Source: Rhodoferax sp. UBA5149
GTDB taxonomy: Bacteria > Pseudomonadota > Gammaproteobacteria > Burkholderiales > Burkholderiaceae_C
NCBI RefSeq assembly: GCF_002413825.1
Contig: NZ_DHXT01000013.1
Location: forward strand, 9,348-19,020
Direction: 5' to 3'
Length of the DNA: 9,673 bases
Program-made: the position numbers and the translations under genes
Notes under the pieces: model-generated
The model's input: only the letters and a program-made list of their open reading frames with translations
Databases searched by the model: none
What the model was told of the DNA's origin: nothing
In this document: piece by piece, positions 6,556 to 9,673 of the stretch
Numbering within the stretch: the stretch's first letter is position 1
Layout of the letters: every line of letters starts with the position of its first letter

Positions 6556-7599
6556 TCAAGCCTCGGCCACCTGCAGCACCAGTTTGCCAAAGTTTTCGCC
6601 CGTAAAGAGCTTGATGAGGGCTTCGGGGAAGGTGTCCAGTCCTTTCACGATGTCTTCTTTGCTTTTCATGCGCCCGTCCTTCAGGTAGCCCGCCATTTCA
6701 GCTACCGCCAGGTGGTAGCGATCGGCATAGTCAAACACCACGATGCCTTCCATGCGGGCACGGTTGACCAGCAGGCTCAGGTAGTTCTTGGGGCCTTGCA
6801 CGGCCGTCGTGTTGTTGTACTGGCTGATGGCGCCACAGATGATGATGCGGGCGCCGCGGTTGATGCGGGTGAGGACGGTGTCCAGAATCTCGCCACCCAC
6901 GTTGTCGAAGTAGATGTCGACACCGGCCGGGCAATGTTGTTTCAGTCCTTCCTTGACGGCGCTGGGGCCGGCCTTGTAGTCGATACAGGCGTCAAAGCCC
7001 AGTTCTTTGACCACCCAGTCGCATTTGGCCTGGCCCCCTGCGATGCCGACCACGCGGCAACCCTTGATCTTGGCCATTTGGCCGACGGTCTGGCCGACGG
7101 CACCGGCAGCGCCGGACACCACCACGGTTTCGCCCGCCTTGGGCTGGCCCACGTCCATCAGGCCAAAATAGCCCGTCATGCCGGGCATGCCCAGTACGTT
7201 GAGCCATTGCGTCAGGGTGCCCACGTTCAGGTCAATTTTGACCAGTCCGCTGCGTTTGAAGTCGGCTTCTGCCAGCGTCAAATACTCCTGGATGCCGAAG
7301 CCGGCAGCGACGTAGTCGCCAACGGCAAAGCCCGGGTTTTTGGACGCAATCACCTGGCCGACGCCCCCGGCACGCATGACTTCGCCAATACCTACCGGTG
7401 GAATGTAGCTTTTGCCTTCATTCATCCAGCCGCGCATGGCGGGGTCGAGCGACAGTGCCAATGTTTTGAGCAGCACGCCGCCCTGGGCGGGCTCCGCGAC
7501 CGCCTCGGTGGTGCTTTGCCAGTTGGCGCGGGTGGGCATGCCGACGGGGCGGGCAGCCAGGCGAATCTGGTGGTTGGTCAGGGTGGCAAGTGTGGACAT
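6556..7599 (-). CDS. NADP-dependent medium-chain oxidoreductase (zinc-less, YncB/CurA-like)
   Basis: A 347-residue member of the zinc-independent medium-chain dehydrogenase/reductase superfamily, close to the leukotriene B4 12-hydroxydehydrogenase/curcumin reductase group. These enzymes reduce activated C=C bonds of enones and enals with NADPH. Seen: family N-terminus with GWMNEGKSYIPPVGIGEVM (57-75), substrate-domain stretch LGMPGMTGYFGLMDVGQPKAGE (136-157), nucleotide-binding loop SGAAGAVG (162-169), a second-strand GIAGG (185-189), and FDNVGGEILD (231-240). No structural zinc cysteine cluster is present. ATG at 7599 is chosen because CGGAG lies about seven bases upstream and the protein then starts at the usual family point; an open extension to 7794 has no such signal. 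It is convergent with the hydrolase gene and divergent from the short-chain dehydrogenase. The physiological substrate is unknown. Confidence 0.92.
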   Translation of the reverse strand: MSTLATLTNHQIRLAARPVGMPTRANWQSTTEAVAEPAQGGVLLKTLALSLDPAMRGWMNEGKSYIPPVGIGEVMRAGGVGQVIASKNPGFAVGDYVAAGFGIQEYLTLAEADFKRSGLVKIDLNVGTLTQWLNVLGMPGMTGYFGLMDVGQPKAGETVVVSGAAGAVGQTVGQMAKIKGCRVVGIAGGQAKCDWVVKELGFDACIDYKAGPSAVKEGLKQHCPAGVDIYFDNVGGEILDTVLTRINRGARIIICGAISQYNNTTAVQGPKNYLSLLVNRARMEGIVVFDYADRYHLAVAEMAGYLKDGRMKSKEDIVKGLDTFPEALIKLFTGENFGKLVLQVAEA

Positions 7600-7664
7600 G
7601 GAAAACTCCGGAATGTGAAACCGTTGAATGCTAGCGGCAGGCGACACGTGGGTGGGTAGCGAAA

Positions 7665-7693
7665 GCGACAGCCGTACAGCCGAAGGGGATAAT
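7665..7693 (+). promoter_or_regulatory. Candidate sigma-70 promoter of the short-chain dehydrogenase gene
   Basis: A -35-like GCGACA (7665-7670, 4 of 6 to TTGACA) and a -10-like GATAAT (7688-7693, 5 of 6 to TATAAT) are separated by exactly 17 bases. Transcription would begin near 7700, leaving a leader of about 33 bases with GGAG at 7721-7724. It is the best promoter match in the 133-base gap between the divergent oxidoreductase genes. No equally good promoter was found on the minus strand. Confidence 0.5.
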
Positions 7694-7732
7694 GCTTGCA
7701 GCCGCGTTGTGCGCACTGAAGGAGAAATTGTC

Positions 7733-8557
7733 ATGCCTGCGACATTGACCCAGCCCGTGCTGACCACCCTGATCACCGGCGCCTCGTCCGGCATTGGCGA
7801 AGCACTGGCGCATTGTTTTGCCGATGCCGGTCATCATTTGGTATTGGTCGCCCGCAGCGGTGACAAATTGCGTGCACTGGCAGACGAGTTGGGGCGCAAG
7901 TATGGCGTTGTGGTTCTCGTGCAAGTGGCTGATTTGTCAGAGCCCGGCGCGCCAGCAAGGCTTGCGGCCACCCTCCAACGCAAGCGCCGCACGGTGAACG
8001 TGTTGGTGAACAATGCCGGGGTTTTGGGGCAGGGCAGTTTTGTCAGCATGAAGCCCGCGCTTCATCAGCAGATGATCGATTTGAATATCAGTGGCCTGAC
8101 GGCCATGCTGTCAGCCTTCGTGCCGGGCATGGTGGCGCGCGCTGCCAGTGGGGCGATGGGGCGCGTACTCAATGTCGCCTCCATTGCGGCATTCCAGCCG
8201 GTGCCTACCCTGGCCACTTATGCGGCGAGCAAGGCGTATGTGTTGTCATTGACGGAGTCGCTGTCCGAAGAACTCAAGGGCTCGGGCGTGACGGTCACCG
8301 CTTTGTGCCCTGGCATTACCGCCACCCCCATGCTGAGCGAGGCCAAGAACGTTAACGCCAAGGTCAGCCAGATCCCGGACTTTCTTGTGGGGGACGTCAC
8401 CGATGTTGCCCGGCAGGCCTTCGACGCCTGCATGAAGGGTGATGTGATTTGTGTACCCGGCGCGATCAACCAAGCGGCGATGATTGTGTCGCGCGGCAGC
8501 CCCAAGTGGCTGGTGCGGCGATTAGGCGGTCTGTTGAGCGGCGCTTTGCGGGCTTGA
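7733..8557 (+). CDS. Short-chain dehydrogenase/reductase (classical SDR)
   Basis: A 274-residue classical SDR, a cytoplasmic NAD(P)H-dependent oxidoreductase acting on a hydroxyl/keto group. Cofactor motif TGASSGIG is at 15-22, NNAG at 93-96 and structural N118 in the DLNISG stretch. The catalytic set is S150, Y163 and K167 (SIAAF...YAASK), followed by PGITATPM (193-200). R41 after the second strand (LVLVARSGDKL) favours NADP(H) over NAD(H). The ATG at 7733 has GGAG eight bases upstream and the Rossmann fold begins right after it; an open extension to 7628 has no ribosome site. The C-terminal ~30 residues are basic and hydrophobic (SPKWLVRRLGGLLSGALRA), as in the DltE-like SDRs. Its last 36 bases overlap the convergent hemerythrin gene. 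Substrate not determinable. Confidence 0.92.
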   Translation: MPATLTQPVLTTLITGASSGIGEALAHCFADAGHHLVLVARSGDKLRALADELGRKYGVVVLVQVADLSEPGAPARLAATLQRKRRTVNVLVNNAGVLGQGSFVSMKPALHQQMIDLNISGLTAMLSAFVPGMVARAASGAMGRVLNVASIAAFQPVPTLATYAASKAYVLSLTESLSEELKGSGVTVTALCPGITATPMLSEAKNVNAKVSQIPDFLVGDVTDVARQAFDACMKGDVICVPGAINQAAMIVSRGSPKWLVRRLGGLLSGALRA

Positions 8558-9022
8558 ACAGCTGGCGCCGCCACAGCCATGAATGACTTCGTGGGGTAGC
8601 GCTTGGGGCGCGTGAACAATGCCCGTGACCGGGTCGAAGCCTGCGCCGCGCAGGTGCAAGGCGAGTGCCGCGTCCATGCTTTGTGCATGTTGCGGAAACC
8701 AGATGCCGAGTTCGTGGGCCATTTGACGCACCACACCCAGATCCCCGGCCTGCCCGCGTTTGCCGCCTTCGCGCATCACCTGCAGAATGACATCATGCTG
8801 CGTCGAATGGCAGTTGCTGGATGAGAAATGGGTGCTCTGCATCCATTGGTCTTCACGTCCGAAATGATCGTCGGTGTGTTCAATCAAGATACGCCAGGCG
8901 GTTAGCAGATCGTCGTCGGATGCGTTGACGACGGTGGCCAGCAAGTCGACAAATTCATGGTGTGTGTCGTCCATGAAGGGCAAATCGAGCGCGAGCGAAT
9001 CAGACCATTGCAGTGTGGACAT
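8522..9022 (-). CDS. Bacteriohemerythrin (di-iron oxygen-binding protein)
   Basis: Small 166-residue soluble protein with a four-helix hemerythrin domain binding O2 at a non-haem di-iron centre. All seven expected ligands are seen: H21 (MDDTHHEF), H53 and E57 (HFGRE), H72 and H76 (HSTQH), H112 and D117 (HAQSMD). The domain ends near residue 122. A tail of about 44 residues follows, carrying the cysteine pair HGCGGASCSS (C150 and C155), which is not part of the core fold. ATG at 9022 is preferred since AGGGA lies eight bases upstream and the protein starts MSTLQWSDSLALD as in relatives; a GTG at 9049 lacks a ribosome site. Roles known for the family are oxygen storage, delivery or sensing. It is divergent from an oxygen-sensitive oxidoreductase gene. 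Its 3' end overlaps the short-chain dehydrogenase gene by 36 bases. Confidence 0.94.
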   Translation of the reverse strand: MSTLQWSDSLALDLPFMDDTHHEFVDLLATVVNASDDDLLTAWRILIEHTDDHFGREDQWMQSTHFSSSNCHSTQHDVILQVMREGGKRGQAGDLGVVRQMAHELGIWFPQHAQSMDAALALHLRGAGFDPVTGIVHAPQALPHEVIHGCGGASCSSPQSAAQQTA

Positions 9023-9223
9023 GCTGATATTCCCTGAAAAATTTCTCACAGCATACGGTAATCCGGTGTCGGGAGTTTGACGAGAGTCATAAAGTTATGA
9101 AGCGGCCATCGCCGCAGTGGCGCCTGATTTACCGGGTAGCACAAGATGAATTGCCGACGTTTCAATCGTCACGGCAACGCGATTCAGTGTGAATGGATAC
9201 GCTATCCCCTGTATTGATAACGA

Positions 9224-9237
9224 TTGATTTCAATCAA
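9224..9237 (+). promoter_or_regulatory. FNR/Anr binding box
   Basis: TTGATTTCAATCAA is an exact match to the TTGAT-N4-ATCAA consensus of FNR/Anr/FixK-type regulators, which activate genes when oxygen is low. Its centre (between 9230 and 9231) lies about 41 bases upstream of the start predicted from the -10-like TACGAT at 9259-9264, the standard class II activating position. A further TTGAT half-site starts exactly ten bases upstream (9214-9218). The likely target is the plus-strand oxidoreductase gene; control of the divergent hemerythrin gene is possible. Confidence 0.8.
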
Positions 9238-9258
9238 AAGCCTATTTTATTCATGAGA

Positions 9259-9264
9259 TACGAT
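9259..9264 (+). promoter_or_regulatory. -10 element of an FNR-dependent promoter
   Basis: TACGAT matches TATAAT at four of six positions, including the key first, second and last bases. The FNR box replaces the -35 hexamer, as is usual for class II sites. The predicted start is 9271-9272, with a leader of about 61 bases before the ATG at 9333. Confidence 0.5.
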
Positions 9265-9332
9265 TTTGTGTTGTGAAAAATTCATGTTGCGGGCCATATT
9301 TTGTGGCATGTCCTCATGATGAAAGGCCAACA

Positions 9333-9673
9333 ATGTTTCAAGTACGAATTCACGGACGCGGCGGTCAGGGGGTTGTGACTGGCGCCGAGATGCTGTCCAT
9401 CGCGGCGTTTCTCGGAGGTCGGCATGCACAGGCCTTTCCCAGTTTCGGCTCGGAGCGTACGGGGGCGCCGGTGGTGGCGTTTTGCCGCATGGACGACAAG
9501 GAGATTCGACTGCGCGAGCCCATCATGCAGCCCGATGCGCTCATCATTCAGGATCCGACCCTGCTGCATCAGGTGGACGTGCTCAGCGGCCTGAAAAAAG
9601 ACGGCTACATCCTGATCAATACCACCCACACATTCGAGCAGCTCGGTTTGGGGGAATTCGTCAAAGACTTTCG
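9333..9673 (+). CDS. porG: 2-oxoacid (pyruvate):ferredoxin oxidoreductase, gamma subunit (partial, C-terminus outside window)
   Basis: The first 113 codons of a gamma subunit of the multi-subunit pyruvate/2-oxoacid:ferredoxin oxidoreductase family, which turns pyruvate and CoA into acetyl-CoA, CO2 and reduced ferredoxin. Diagnostic features are the opening FQVRIHGRGGQGVVTGAEM with the GRGGQG loop at 8-13. Also seen are AFPSFGSERTGAPVVAFCR (about 34-52), REPIMQPDALIIQDPTLL and the YILINTT strand. The usual length is about 180-230 residues, so roughly half is visible. The ATG at 9333 follows AAAGG by six bases. The gamma gene commonly heads a porGDAB-type operon, so the delta, alpha and beta genes are expected to the right; this is inference. 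The family is known to be oxygen-sensitive, fitting the FNR box upstream. Other 2-oxoacids or an indolepyruvate enzyme cannot be excluded. The subunit is also called PorC. Confidence 0.88.
   Translation, partial: MFQVRIHGRGGQGVVTGAEMLSIAAFLGGRHAQAFPSFGSERTGAPVVAFCRMDDKEIRLREPIMQPDALIIQDPTLLHQVDVLSGLKKDGYILINTTHTFEQLGLGEFVKDF

Larger units (their letters stand above)
9023..9332. other. Divergent control region between hemerythrin and oxidoreductase genes
   Basis: No gene is seen in these 310 bases. The right half holds a perfect FNR/Anr box with a -10 element for the plus-strand gene. The middle holds two inverted repeats of unknown use. TTGCCG (9151-9156) pairs with CGGCAA (9172-9177), with ACG/CGT adding to the stem. 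ATTCA-gtg-TGAAT lies at 9182-9194. No convincing promoter could be chosen for the hemerythrin gene; TATGCT on the minus strand near 9050 lacks a matching -35 hexamer. Confidence 0.6.

Noticed and set aside
6712..7659. Long plus-strand open frame (315 codons) opposite the medium-chain oxidoreductase gene
   Set aside because: Antisense shadow of a well-supported gene; composition dominated by His, Ala, Gly and Val with no family motif.
9106..9131. Minus-strand TAAA-N14-GGCGATGG as a sigma-28 promoter for the hemerythrin gene
   Set aside because: Spacing is one base short of the N15 consensus and only five of eight bases match in the -10 part.

Overview
The window reads as chromosomal DNA from a betaproteobacterium, most likely a Comamonadaceae member of the Rhodoferax/Polaromonas type. 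This rests on the protein character of all genes, the moderately high GC, a glutamate/aspartate gltIJKL transporter, and a hairpin resembling the dispersed intergenic palindromes of that family. The genus assignment is inference from memory. No tRNA, rRNA, CRISPR array, transposase, integrase or phage gene was seen.

Region 1 (1-3226): a minus-strand glt operon for uptake of acidic amino acids. In transcription order it is gltI (periplasmic binding protein), a strong intrinsic terminator/attenuator, gltJ and gltK (permeases), and gltL (ATPase, cut by the left edge). Upstream of gltI is a candidate sigma-54 promoter with a palindrome about 110 bases further upstream, where an enhancer-binding protein could sit.

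Region 2 (3227-6470): three plus-strand reading frames. The first is an AMP-forming acyl-CoA ligase. The second is a 62-codon remnant of a cobalamin-independent methionine synthase (MetE)-like gene. The third is a class C beta-lactamase-fold serine hydrolase whose start codon overlaps the stop of the remnant (ATGA). A long AT-rich palindrome at 6487-6542 closes this unit against the convergent oxidoreductase gene.

Region 3 (6556-8557): a zinc-less medium-chain NADP-dependent oxidoreductase (minus) and a short-chain dehydrogenase (plus), divergent from a 133-base gap holding a fair sigma-70 promoter for the short-chain dehydrogenase.

Region 4 (8522-9673): a bacteriohemerythrin with a complete seven-residue di-iron site (minus), overlapping tail-to-tail with the short-chain dehydrogenase gene. 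Divergent from it is the start of a 2-oxoacid:ferredoxin oxidoreductase gamma-subunit gene (plus, cut by the right edge). The gap between them carries a perfect FNR/Anr box, TTGAT-N4-ATCAA, placed at about -41.5 relative to a -10-like hexamer. This suggests oxygen-controlled expression of an oxygen-sensitive enzyme, beside an oxygen-binding protein, in a facultatively anaerobic host. It is the most interesting signal in the window. No wholly new system is evident.
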